A program made the translations under genes and the position numbers. Under the pieces are notes generated by a model. The model ran no database searches. It was given only the letters and a program-made list of their open reading frames with translations, and was not told where the DNA came from. Positions 24,763 through 32,813 of a stretch of DNA of 64,000 bases are shown in pieces (the stretch's first letter is position 1; each line of letters starts with the position of its first letter). Origin of the DNA: Kribbella steppae (GTDB taxonomy: Bacteria > Actinomycetota > Actinomycetes > Propionibacteriales > Kribbellaceae); the NCBI RefSeq assembly GCF_004342025.1, contig NZ_SLWN01000005.1, positions 496,001 to 560,000 of the forward strand. The letters run 5' to 3'.

Positions 24763-26222
24763 CGAGCTCCTGATGTGAAGGTAGGTGCTGGGTCGGACCA
24801 GCGTGGGCGGGCCGACTCGATCCGGCGCAGATAATGGGCGTAGCCCTCGGCGTAGAAGGCGGCGCGGGCCGGATCGGGATCGACCTGCCTGGTCTCCGCG
24901 ATCCACTCAGGCCCGGCGCTGTCCGGATCGACCGCGCGCCGCGCGCAGATCACGGCACCGCGCGCGGCGACCTGCTCCGCCTCGGCCGTGTGCAGCGGCG
25001 CGTTCAGCACGTCCGCGAGGATCTGCGTCCACTCCGTACTGCGCGCACCACCGCCGCAGACCGTCACGCGTCCGCTCCAACCGGCCGCGTCCAGGCAGTG
25101 GCGAGCGGCGTACGCGATGCCTTCACAGGTCGCGCGGACCAGGTCGGCGGTGGTGGTCGACAGCGAGATCCCGTCGATCGTTCCGCGAGCGCGGGTGTCG
25201 ACGAACGGTGCGCGCTCGCCGGCTTCGGACAGATAAGGAAGAACGGTCACGCCTTGTGCGCCGACCGGGCTTTCGGCCAGCAACTCGGGCAACTTGTCCG
25301 TTCCGACGCCGACCAATGCGAGTACCCGGTCGAGCGCGGCCGTGCCGACCATCGCGGGCATGGCCCGAAGCCAGACGCCCGGTGTCCACGTGCCGAGGAA
25401 CAACCCCGCCGGCTCGCCGTCCACGGGCAGCTCGCGGGTCACCACTTGGCAGGCGAGCGTCGTACCGACGGTGAGTAGGGCGTCGCCGCGCTCAACCACA
25501 CCGGCTCCGGCGGCTGCGGCTGGCAGGTCGTACGGTCCGGCGGAAACCCTGGTGCCGCGGGCCATTCCGGTCGAGTCGTCGCGCAGCTCGCCGACGGGTC
25601 CGGCGGGCTCCACCGGCGCCAGCAGGTGCTGCAGCTCCGTGAGACCGGTTGCCTTCAACGCTTCGTCGTCGTACTGATTGGTCCGCGGATCGAGGAATGG
25701 CGCGGACGCATCCGACACGTCCGTCGCGCGGACGCCGGTGAGCTGCTGCATCACGACGTCCTTGCAGTACGCCGCCGTCCCCGCGCGAGCGATGACGTCA
25801 GGCTCCTCCGCGAGTACGGCGGCCAGCAGCGGACCGGAGGCACCGGGGAACATCCGGTTGCCGGATCGCCGGAAGACGCGTTCGGCGACCCCGTCGGCGG
25901 TCCAGCGGTCGAGGATCGCGCTGCTGCGCGCGTCCAGCCAGGAGATCGCCGGGCGGGACGCCGTACCGTCCGGGTCGACCAGCCAGAGGCCGTCGCCCTG
26001 GGCGGTGATCGCCAGGACGCCGGGGCGGTCCCCCACCGTGTCGGCCAGCTCGCCGACCACCTCGTTGACTGAGGCAACGATCTCGGCGGTCTCGTGCTCG
26101 AACCGCCCGATCGCGGGCCTGGCAAGTCTGGTCGGCCGGGATGCCTCGGCCACCGGCCGGCCGTCGTCGTCGAACGCGACGGCCTTGGTGACGGTGGTGC
26201 CGACATCGACTCCGACGTCCAT
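24759..26222 (-). CDS. FGGY-family carbohydrate kinase, erythritol-kinase-like
   Basis: 487 residues. The ATPase N-terminal loop is GVDVGTTVTKAVAFDDDG, the substrate region AITAQGDGLWLVDPDG, the hinge DALLTVGTTLACQ and the second phosphate loop VTVCGGGARSTEWTQILADVL. The QGDGLWLVD stretch is typical of erythritol (EryA) and related polyol kinases rather than glycerol or gluconate kinases. Kinase, 2-hydroxyacid dehydrogenase, DeoR regulator, phosphatase and a second kinase together point to a tetritol or pentulose pathway. A 75-bp spacer containing a nested hairpin separates it from the DeoR gene. Confidence 0.87.
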   Translation of the reverse strand: MDVGVDVGTTVTKAVAFDDDGRPVAEASRPTRLARPAIGRFEHETAEIVASVNEVVGELADTVGDRPGVLAITAQGDGLWLVDPDGTASRPAISWLDARSSAILDRWTADGVAERVFRRSGNRMFPGASGPLLAAVLAEEPDVIARAGTAAYCKDVVMQQLTGVRATDVSDASAPFLDPRTNQYDDEALKATGLTELQHLLAPVEPAGPVGELRDDSTGMARGTRVSAGPYDLPAAAAGAGVVERGDALLTVGTTLACQVVTRELPVDGEPAGLFLGTWTPGVWLRAMPAMVGTAALDRVLALVGVGTDKLPELLAESPVGAQGVTVLPYLSEAGERAPFVDTRARGTIDGISLSTTTADLVRATCEGIAYAARHCLDAAGWSGRVTVCGGGARSTEWTQILADVLNAPLHTAEAEQVAARGAVICARRAVDPDSAGPEWIAETRQVDPDPARAAFYAEGYAHYLRRIESARPRWSDPAPTFTSGAR

Positions 26223-26239
26223 AACCCCCTCCTCTACTG

Positions 26240-26294
26240 CTCCAGCTCAGCTGTCCCTTGGTTCATCGGACCAAGGGAAAGGTCTGGGCTGGAG
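26240..26294 (-). terminator. nested hairpin between deoR-like and kinase genes
   Basis: Outer arms CTCCAGC (26240-26246) and GCTGGAG (26288-26294) enclose inner arms CCCTTGGT (26255-26262) and ACCAAGGG (26270-26277) around TCATCGG. The structure lies inside an otherwise tight operon, so it is likely an attenuator, partial terminator or RNA-processing signal that sets lower expression for the three downstream genes. Confidence 0.55.
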
Positions 26295-26297
26295 CGT

Positions 26298-27098
26298 TCA
26301 TAGTTTTGCGACCTCCACGGTGGCGCCGTGGTCGCGAAGCGGCTGGATGAGGTCCTTCGGGGTCTTCTCGTCCACGACGACGACGTCGAAGTCGGTCAGC
26401 GGGGCGAGCCGGTGCAGGGCGGTGCGCTGCAGCTTGGCGTGGTCTACCAGCAGCACCTTGGTCTTCGCGGACCGCAGCATCGCGCGTTTCACCAGCACGA
26501 TCTCCTCCTCCTGGTGGAAGGCGTGCGTCGGTGACACCGCGGAGACGGAGCAGAACAGCAGGTCGGTGTGCAGCGCCTCGACCGCCTCAGCGCACGGCAT
26601 CCCGCCGAACGAGTCGTGCGTCGCGGAGTAGATCCCGCCGAGGGCGAGCAGGGTGACGTCGCGCAGCGCGGCCAGCTTGGTGATCGCGGGCAGGAAGTTC
26701 GTTGCCACCGTCAAAGGTGTGATGTCCTCGAACAGGTCGACCAGGGCCAGCGCGCTGGTCGAGTCGTCGAGCATCACCGACATCCCGGGCTCGATCATCG
26801 CGCGGGCGTGCCGGGCCAGCGCGGCCTTCTCGGTCTGCGCGGTGTTCAGCCGGTACGCGACGTTGCTCTCGAACACGCTGGTCGGCTGCGCGCTGACCCC
26901 GCCGCGGTACTTGCGCACCACGCCCTGCCGCTCGAGCTCGTCGAGGTCGCGGTGCACCGTCATCACGCTCACCCCGAACGCCTCGACCAGATCGTTGGCC
27001 GAGACCGAGCCGTGCTCGACCACGTAGGCCGCGATCTCGGCCTGCCGGCGGGCGGGACGACTCAGTTCGGTGGTGTCACCGTCGACGTCGGATGTCAT
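26298..27098 (-). CDS. DeoR-family transcriptional regulator
   Basis: 266 residues. The winged helix-turn-helix is RRQAEIAAYVVEHGSVSAND with VSVMTVHRDLDELERQGVVRK and the RGG tail; the sugar-phosphate-binding DeoRC domain contains MSVMLDDSTSALAL, VATNFLPAITKLA and LLVDHAKLQRTALHRLAPL. It would respond to a phosphorylated carbohydrate made by one of the two kinases in the same operon. The perfect GTTATC-N6-GATAAC dyad upstream of the operon's first gene is its most likely site. ATGA overlap with the phosphatase gene. Confidence 0.92.
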   Translation of the reverse strand: MTSDVDGDTTELSRPARRQAEIAAYVVEHGSVSANDLVEAFGVSVMTVHRDLDELERQGVVRKYRGGVSAQPTSVFESNVAYRLNTAQTEKAALARHARAMIEPGMSVMLDDSTSALALVDLFEDITPLTVATNFLPAITKLAALRDVTLLALGGIYSATHDSFGGMPCAEAVEALHTDLLFCSVSAVSPTHAFHQEEEIVLVKRAMLRSAKTKVLLVDHAKLQRTALHRLAPLTDFDVVVVDEKTPKDLIQPLRDHGATVEVAKL

Positions 27099-27712
27099 GC
27101 CAGGGTCTCCATTCGGACTGCGGGAACGTTGTACGCCTCGAGACCCACTGTGCCGTCCTGCCAGCGGAAACGCACCAACGCCGCGGGACCGAGAGCAGGT
27201 AGCAGTCTCCTGTAGTCGTTGAGCCGCAGTCCGAGCACCCGGCAGGTCAGCAGCCGGATGAGGGTGTTGTGAGCGACGACGAGCACCTTCTGACCCTGAT
27301 GCGCACGCCCGATTTCCTGAAAGACCTCGTGAACACGATCGGCTGCCTCGGCCGGATCCTCACCGCCCGGGAAGTGGTCGCGGACCGGGTCCAGCTCGAA
27401 GGCCTTGGCCACCGCCGGCGGGAGTTCGCCGAGCATCTTCCCCTCGGCCGAGCCGAAGTCGACCTCGCGCAACCTGGCGTCGAGGGTCGGCGTCAGGCCG
27501 AGTGCTTCGGCGGTCGGTGTGATGGTCTGGCGGGCCCGCAGCATCGGTGACGCCCACAGCGCGTCCGGCGCGTAGTCGGTGGCCCACAGCTTGAGCTGCT
27601 GCGCCTGCTGTACGCCGACCTCGTCGATCGGGAGGTCGGTCGAACCGGTGTAGCGGTTGCCGTGGTGCCATTCGGTCCGGCCGTGCCGGGCCAACACGAT
27701 CGTGGTCCTCAT
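27095..27712 (-). CDS. histidine phosphatase family protein
   Basis: 205 residues. The catalytic phospho-His is in VLARHGRTEWHHGNRYTG, with DLPIDEVGVQQAQQL, the acid Glu in REVDFGSAEGK and the second His in VLVVAHNTLIRLL, so the branch 1 phosphatase/mutase site is complete. The lack of a long insertion between the motifs suggests a phosphatase rather than a glycolytic mutase. Positioned between a ribulokinase-like kinase and a DeoR regulator, overlapping both by 4 nt, it may remove phosphate from a dead-end or regulatory sugar phosphate. Confidence 0.9.
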   Translation of the reverse strand: MRTTIVLARHGRTEWHHGNRYTGSTDLPIDEVGVQQAQQLKLWATDYAPDALWASPMLRARQTITPTAEALGLTPTLDARLREVDFGSAEGKMLGELPPAVAKAFELDPVRDHFPGGEDPAEAADRVHEVFQEIGRAHQGQKVLVVAHNTLIRLLTCRVLGLRLNDYRRLLPALGPAALVRFRWQDGTVGLEAYNVPAVRMETLA

Positions 27713-29046
27713 CCGCGGTACCCCCGGCGATCCAGTTCGGCGACGAACTCGCCGTACAGCTCCTCGAGCCGTTGTGGCCCTGGCTCGAGGATGCGGTCTG
27801 TCTTGACCATCCGGCGCGCGGTCTCGGTGAGTGACCCTCCCGACGACGCGGCCAGGATGGCCATTCCGTACGCCGGGTCCGGAGTGGCCGGGAGCTCGAC
27901 GGGTACGCCGAGGACGTCGGCGCGGAGCTGGTTCCAGTAGCCGCTGCGGACGGCGCCGCCGGTGAGGGAGACGGATCGGAGCGGGTCGGCGCCGAGGCTG
28001 ACCAGGTGCTCGAAGGCGAGTCGCTCGATGAAGGCCACACCTTGTAGTACCGCGACGTACGTCGCCAAGTCACCGGCCGGGTTGCCGAGGGTGAAACGCC
28101 CGGCTTGGGGAGCGACGAAGGGGAAGCGTTCGCCGGTCTTGGTGAGCGGGTAGACGACGGCGTCGATCGGGCCGGCTGCTTTGTCCAGGGCGTCGAGATC
28201 CGCATTGGGGAGCAGTTCGGTGAGTACGCCGGCACCGGTGCTGGATGCGCCACCCGGGAGCCAGCCGCCGTCGGGGTGGCGGTGGCTGTAGACGGCGCCG
28301 GTGGGGTCGTCGAGCAGGTCTTTGCTGACGCCTTTGAGGACGAGCGTCGTACCGAGGACGGAGTTCCAGGAGCCGGGGGCGAGGGCGCCGGCGGCGATCT
28401 GGGCGGCGCAGCCGTCGGTCATGCCGGCGTAGACGGGGACGCCGGCCGGGGTGCGGCCGAGCTCGGTGCCGGGGAGGACGACGTCGGGAAAGATGCTTGC
28501 CGGTAGGCCGAGTTTGTCGAAGGCGGCTTGCGGCCAGGCGTCGGCGACGAGGTCGTAGCCCGTCTTGAGGGCGTGGCTGGTGTCGCTGGCGACTGGATGG
28601 CCGACGAGGTGAGCCGCGACGAAGTCCGCGCTGTGGACGATCCGGTGACTTTCCGTCGCGTTCAACCAGAGGAGCTTCGGGAGGGCCCAGGTCGGCTGCA
28701 TCGCGGTCGCCCAGCGATCCGGGTCGGCGTCCACGATGCGGTCACGTTGGTCGGCTGCACGGGCGTCGTCGTACATGAGCGCCGGGGTGACGGGGCGGCC
28801 CTGCTCGTCGGTCAGCAGGAAAGTGCCGGAGGTCGAGCAGATCGCGATCCCGTCGATTTCAGCGCCGGCAACGTCAGCCAGGACGGCATCGACGGCGTCG
28901 AGCCAGCTCTGCGGATCCTGCTCATGGCGCGGACCGTCGCGATGGCTGACCAGCGGCCGGGCCGCACGGGCAAGGACGGTGCCGTCGGCATCGGCGAGTA
29001 CGGCGCGCACACTTTGCGTGCCGAGGTCAACGCCGATCCAGCCCAC
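27709..29046 (-). CDS. FGGY-family carbohydrate kinase, D-ribulokinase-like
   Basis: 445 residues from GTG 29046, with GGAGG 8 nt upstream. Motifs: WIGVDLGTQSVRAVLADADG, CSTSGTFLLTDEQGRPVTPALMYDDARA, VYAGMTDGCAAQIAAGAL, SLTGGAVRSGYWNQLRADVL. The TSGTFLL and MYDDARA combination is typical of D-ribulose and D-xylulose-like kinases of the shorter type. It is the first gene of the DeoR-controlled operon. It shares little visible similarity with the second FGGY kinase in the same operon outside the ATP loops, so the two probably phosphorylate different sugars. Confidence 0.87.
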   Translation of the reverse strand: MGWIGVDLGTQSVRAVLADADGTVLARAARPLVSHRDGPRHEQDPQSWLDAVDAVLADVAGAEIDGIAICSTSGTFLLTDEQGRPVTPALMYDDARAADQRDRIVDADPDRWATAMQPTWALPKLLWLNATESHRIVHSADFVAAHLVGHPVASDTSHALKTGYDLVADAWPQAAFDKLGLPASIFPDVVLPGTELGRTPAGVPVYAGMTDGCAAQIAAGALAPGSWNSVLGTTLVLKGVSKDLLDDPTGAVYSHRHPDGGWLPGGASSTGAGVLTELLPNADLDALDKAAGPIDAVVYPLTKTGERFPFVAPQAGRFTLGNPAGDLATYVAVLQGVAFIERLAFEHLVSLGADPLRSVSLTGGAVRSGYWNQLRADVLGVPVELPATPDPAYGMAILAASSGGSLTETARRMVKTDRILEPGPQRLEELYGEFVAELDRRGYRG

Positions 29047-29067
29047 GTCACACCCTCCCGATCCAGT

Positions 29068-29085
29068 GTTATCTACGCTGATAAC
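29068..29085. promoter_or_regulatory. perfect dyad GTTATC-N6-GATAAC, likely DeoR operator
   Basis: Arms GTTATC (29068-29073) and GATAAC (29080-29085) are exact reverse complements with spacer TACGCT, 22 nt upstream of the GTG start at 29046. A further AT-rich run (CATAACATC) follows. Position and symmetry suit a repressor of the kinase operon, whose third gene encodes a DeoR protein. Confidence 0.72.
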
Positions 29086-29226
29086 ATAACATCAGAAGAC
29101 GATAAGAACACGCCAGTCCGCGTCCGAACCCGGACATGACACGGCTCCCACAGCTGGGAAGCCTGCGGGAGCCGGGCGGTCCGGCCGGTTGCGCCTGTAC
29201 CGGCGGGACGGTCAAGTGTTTGCTGG

Positions 29227-29460
29227 TCAGGAGTGCATCAGAACCAAGGACGGGTCGATGGCGGCGAACTCGACGCGGCCCGCGTCGACAGCTCCGTAGG
29301 CGCCAATGGGCCCCAGAGCCGGGCGACCGCTGCGGTTGACCCAGAACCCCCAGCCCGCCGGCGCATCCGGCCAGTCGGGGTCGGGCTCCCAGCCTGGCGG
29401 CGGACGCCAGGTGTCACTGGGCGGCTCGGGCCAGTCAGGTGGCGAATTGAATCGATGCAC
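29227..29460 (-). CDS. small Trp/Pro-rich protein (PPGW-repeat)
   Basis: 77 residues from GTG 29460, with GGAAGGA upstream. The first two thirds repeat Trp-Pro units: PPDWPEPP, WRPPPGWEPDPDWPDAP, AGWGFWVN. This pattern is common at the N-termini of actinobacterial membrane and secreted proteins, where it precedes a larger domain. Here the frame ends after a short tail, so it is either a stand-alone small protein or a truncated one. It lies alone in the 670-bp space between the kinase operon and the patatin gene. Function unknown. Confidence 0.55.
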   Translation of the reverse strand: MHRFNSPPDWPEPPSDTWRPPPGWEPDPDWPDAPAGWGFWVNRSGRPALGPIGAYGAVDAGRVEFAAIDPSLVLMHS

Positions 29461-29660
29461 GGGCGGTCCTTCCCAGATTCCCCAGCAGAATCTGCCCCAG
29501 CAATCCGCGGTCCGCGAACTGTCTGACAGATCAACGACCTAGTGCGTCGAATGTCACGGCAAAGGTTTCGTAAAGTTTTTCCGGCGCACGGCCACCAATC
29601 ACACCACCGGGCCAGGGAGTAGGCAACCATCCGCTCACCAGGCGGACTGCACGTGCATCC

Positions 29661-29689
29661 GCACCGTCATCTAGGGGCCTTGACGGTGC
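29661..29689. terminator. strong hairpin followed by TTTT downstream of the patatin gene
   Basis: GCACCGTCA (29661-29669) and TGACGGTGC (29681-29689) are exact inverted repeats with an 11-nt loop, followed on the plus strand by CTTTTGG. It lies 26 nt beyond the patatin stop at 29715 and can serve either strand. The rest of 29461-29714 contains short repeats of GCATCTAG/TGCC but no gene that I can support. Confidence 0.6.
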
Positions 29690-29714
29690 CTTTTGGTTGC
29701 CTGGGCACCTGCAT

Positions 29715-32432
29715 CTAGTTGCCTCGGCACCCCACTCCGTCACCGGATTGCTTGCCTGCGGCCCCTGACGGAGGGTTACAGTCCTCCAGCCGGTCCCGGA
29801 CCCGATGGTGCTCGGTGAGCGACTCGGCCAGCGCATACCCGAGGGAGCGGTACGCCTCGAAGTCCCACTCGTCGTAGAACTGGTCACCGGTGGTACGCGG
29901 CGGGAAGTCGGGGTGACCGGCGGCGTACTGCTCGATGTCCCAGCCGAGGTGACCGGCCAGCACCGCCTTCACGAAGAAGATCTCGGTCTTGTACGGCTTC
30001 TCCTGGCCGTCCTTCAACGGATGGGTCGCGATGCCGTAGGCCCACGCCCGATCGGCCCGCGGCTTGGACCCGCGGATCATCGGCGACGGGTCGATGTCGA
30101 TCTGGATCCCGTGGTCCATCCGGGCGGTCGCGATCGCCTCGGCCAGCGCGGTGAACCGGTCCTCGGCGTCGTTCGACGCGTCGATCACGATCACCTGGGC
30201 CGGCTCCCGGCGGAGCGCCTCGACCAGGCCGAGGTTGTCGTAGTGTCCACCGTCGGTGACATAGATCCGCCGGTCGTACATCGACGGCTGACCGATCCCC
30301 TCCAGCAGCAGCCGGTACGGCCCGGGCTTGTCGATCACGCTGCCGACGTACCGCCGTACCTTCGGGACGACCCCACGGACGTCGGGGAACGCGGGCTCGG
30401 GCCGGTTGTTCCAGTACGGGTTCGGCAGCCACACCCCGAGCCGCGCGTTCAGTACGGCGAGCAGCAGCCGGACCGGCCGGGTCCGCGCGTTCACCCGGCC
30501 GGTGAGCGGGCTGACAGCGGCACCGCTGATCGCCATCGCGGCCGGCACGGTCACCTCGCGCTTGAGCATGTCGGCCTCACGCTCGTAGTCGTCGGTCGTC
30601 CGCCGGCCGCCGTCCGGCAGCGAGCGGTCGCCCACGATCCCGATCTGCTCGGCGTCGAAGACGAACGGCACGCAGTCGCGCTGGCTCGGCACGAAGTCCG
30701 CGTCGGACACGTTCGCGACACCCGCGATGACGAGTTGCGGTCCGCCGTCGACCGGCTTCGCCCATTCGGAGTACCGCAGCCGCAGGTGGTAGTCGAGGGC
30801 GACCGCGGCACCGTTGTCCTTGCGCGTCACCAGGAACGCGCGCGACAGCCGCTCGCGGTAGAACGAGTGCAGCGACGTCCGGTTCGCGTCGGTGAGCACC
30901 TTGATCGCGACCGCGATCGCGGCCAGCACCAGCGCGACGTTCCAGTCGTCCTGGTACGCAGGGTCGATCGCGTACCCGCCGGTCCAGCGCAGCAGCGCGA
31001 TGACCGCCGCGACCACGATGATCGTGGTGCCGGCCCACGGCGCGAGCTTGGTCCGGGCGAACGCGAGCAACCGGGCCCGCATCCCGGCCGCCTCCTTGCC
31101 CTCGACCGCGAGCCCGTTCCACACCGACTTACCGAGACCGATCAGGACGACGACCAGCGCGGTGAACGATGCGAGCCCCTGTTTCGTGGGGTCGACCAAC
31201 GCCAGCAACGCCGACGGGAGACTCGGCTGATCGGCGGACCCACCCGGCAGTTGTCCCAGCAGATAAAGGCCTCCCGGTACGCCGAGCAACAATACGGCGA
31301 CCGGTACGCCGTACCGGAGCGAGACGTTGCCGATCGTCGTCAGCAGCATCCGGACCACATCGGGCATCCGGGCCCAACGGTCCCACACCTTCTCCAGGAC
31401 GAACATCGCCGCACTGAGGGCGAGCGGGAACAACGACAGCGCGAGGAAGTGCCACGAGTCGTTCGGCCGCCAGTCCACGTGGATGGTGGTGCCCTCCGAC
31501 GTGATCACCTTCTGGTCGGCCAGGAACCAGCCGAGCACCCACGCGATCGCGCGCAGCGTGATCCCGATCAGCAACAGGTTGACGACCAGCCCGAACAACA
31601 CCGACAACGCGGCCCGGAACATCGCCCGGCCGCCCTGCAACAGGTAGCGGGTCTGCCGCCGCAACCGCGCGAGCTCCGGCGATCCCGGCGAGAACGGATC
31701 GGCGCAGGTCCGCCGGAGTACATGGAAAGCGGCGGCCATATAGCCACCGCCGCTGACGCCGATCACGGTCGACGCCTTGTCGTAGAAGCCCTTCTCCCGC
31801 AGGAGTTGCAGCGCACCGAGGCAGAACGAGGCCGATCGGATGCCGCCACCGGAACAGGCGATCACCAGCCGGCCGTCGTCCTTGCCGTCGTCCCTGATCC
31901 GCCGGAACGTCGCCGGCGGATCGAGCAGGACGCCGTACAACTTCCGCTGCCCGAAGCGGCTGGACGCGAAGTAGGCGACGGCGAGGATGAGTACGCCGAC
32001 GAGGCCGATGCCGCGCATCAGCCAGCTGAACCAGCCCGTCGACAGATCGGCGCAGGGACCGGTCGACGCGCCGAACTCGGTCCACAGCCAGACGTCCTCG
32101 ATCACGTCGAGCACCGCGGCGGTGAAGACCAGCCACGACCCGACCGCGGCGATCTGCTTCCACGACTGGCGATTCAGGAACTTGATGTACTTGTAGGCAC
32201 GGAACGCCGCATAGACGTAGGCCATGATGAACGTCGCGTCGAGCAGCAACGACAGCCGGCCGGGCACCTCACAGTCGAACGCCGAACCGGATGCATCGTG
32301 GACCGCGTCGCGCATCGGCCACTGGACGACGGCGAGGACGACAGCGAGTTGAAGGGTCTTGGTGAGCGTCCGACGCCGGCCGATCTGCTCGATCGTGGCG
32401 TCGCCTTTGGTGCCGTCCGATTCCCCGAGCAT
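29715..32432 (-). CDS. large membrane patatin-like phospholipase
   Basis: 905 residues from ATG 32432; the frame upstream of it is a shadow. The N-terminal third has several TM segments (LQLAVVLAVVQW, LLLDATFIMAYVYAAF, AVGSWLVFTAAVLDVI). The patatin core then appears split: oxyanion loop VIACSGGGIRSASFCLG, nucleophile TVIGVSGGGYMAAAF, and far downstream the catalytic Asp in RIYVTDGGHYDNLGL. A long insertion of about 350 residues with more TM helices (VLFGLVVNLLLIGITLRAIAWVL and others) lies between Ser and Asp. It is thus a membrane-embedded lipase with a complete Ser-Asp dyad, probably acting on membrane phospholipids from the cytosolic face. Orientation is inference. Not in an operon. Confidence 0.85.
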   Translation of the reverse strand: MLGESDGTKGDATIEQIGRRRTLTKTLQLAVVLAVVQWPMRDAVHDASGSAFDCEVPGRLSLLLDATFIMAYVYAAFRAYKYIKFLNRQSWKQIAAVGSWLVFTAAVLDVIEDVWLWTEFGASTGPCADLSTGWFSWLMRGIGLVGVLILAVAYFASSRFGQRKLYGVLLDPPATFRRIRDDGKDDGRLVIACSGGGIRSASFCLGALQLLREKGFYDKASTVIGVSGGGYMAAAFHVLRRTCADPFSPGSPELARLRRQTRYLLQGGRAMFRAALSVLFGLVVNLLLIGITLRAIAWVLGWFLADQKVITSEGTTIHVDWRPNDSWHFLALSLFPLALSAAMFVLEKVWDRWARMPDVVRMLLTTIGNVSLRYGVPVAVLLLGVPGGLYLLGQLPGGSADQPSLPSALLALVDPTKQGLASFTALVVVLIGLGKSVWNGLAVEGKEAAGMRARLLAFARTKLAPWAGTTIIVVAAVIALLRWTGGYAIDPAYQDDWNVALVLAAIAVAIKVLTDANRTSLHSFYRERLSRAFLVTRKDNGAAVALDYHLRLRYSEWAKPVDGGPQLVIAGVANVSDADFVPSQRDCVPFVFDAEQIGIVGDRSLPDGGRRTTDDYEREADMLKREVTVPAAMAISGAAVSPLTGRVNARTRPVRLLLAVLNARLGVWLPNPYWNNRPEPAFPDVRGVVPKVRRYVGSVIDKPGPYRLLLEGIGQPSMYDRRIYVTDGGHYDNLGLVEALRREPAQVIVIDASNDAEDRFTALAEAIATARMDHGIQIDIDPSPMIRGSKPRADRAWAYGIATHPLKDGQEKPYKTEIFFVKAVLAGHLGWDIEQYAAGHPDFPPRTTGDQFYDEWDFEAYRSLGYALAESLTEHHRVRDRLEDCNPPSGAAGKQSGDGVGCRGN

Positions 32433-32457
32433 CGCCCTATGATGCCGGTCGCGCGGT

Positions 32458-32682
32458 TCAGGCAGCCAACTGAGACTCGCTGATGCGCAGGAGCGGGCGG
32501 TCGGTCTGCTCGAGGGCGGCCAACTGGGTGCAGGCGAGCGCGATCGCTTCGGCCTGCGAGTGGCAGCCGTCGGCGTACCAGTACGGATCGTCGGGCTGGC
32601 GATCCTCGGCGTCGTCGATGTCGGCGTACCAGCAGTCACGCCCGTGACAGCGGTAGTGCACGACCCGAACCTTGAGCTTCAT
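32458..32682 (-). CDS. small conserved-looking hypothetical protein
   Basis: 74 residues, ATG 32682, ending 25 nt before the patatin ATG. It begins MKLKVRVVHYRCHGRDCW and contains a run of acidic residues and Trp/Tyr (DDPYWYADG), then a helix rich in Ala (SQAEAIALACTQLAALEQ). Two Cys and two His in the first 18 residues could bind a metal. The codon pattern suits a real gene, but the ribosome site is weak and I do not recognise a family. It may be co-transcribed with the patatin gene. Confidence 0.5.
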   Translation of the reverse strand: MKLKVRVVHYRCHGRDCWYADIDDAEDRQPDDPYWYADGCHSQAEAIALACTQLAALEQTDRPLLRISESQLAA

Positions 32683-32813
32683 GCGCGATAGGACGCCGGT
32701 CCTGGATCCCCGGTTCCAGCCCTTCGATCCTGGTGTGAAGGGTTTACAACGATGGCAAAGTCGCAGTACAAACGACGGGACCGGTCCGCCCCTCCGGCTC
32801 GAGAGGTTCTGCC

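Noticed and set aside
29805..32483. 892-codon plus-strand open frame
   Set aside because: Exact antisense shadow of the patatin gene, with Arg/Asp/Glu-rich composition and no recognisable fold.
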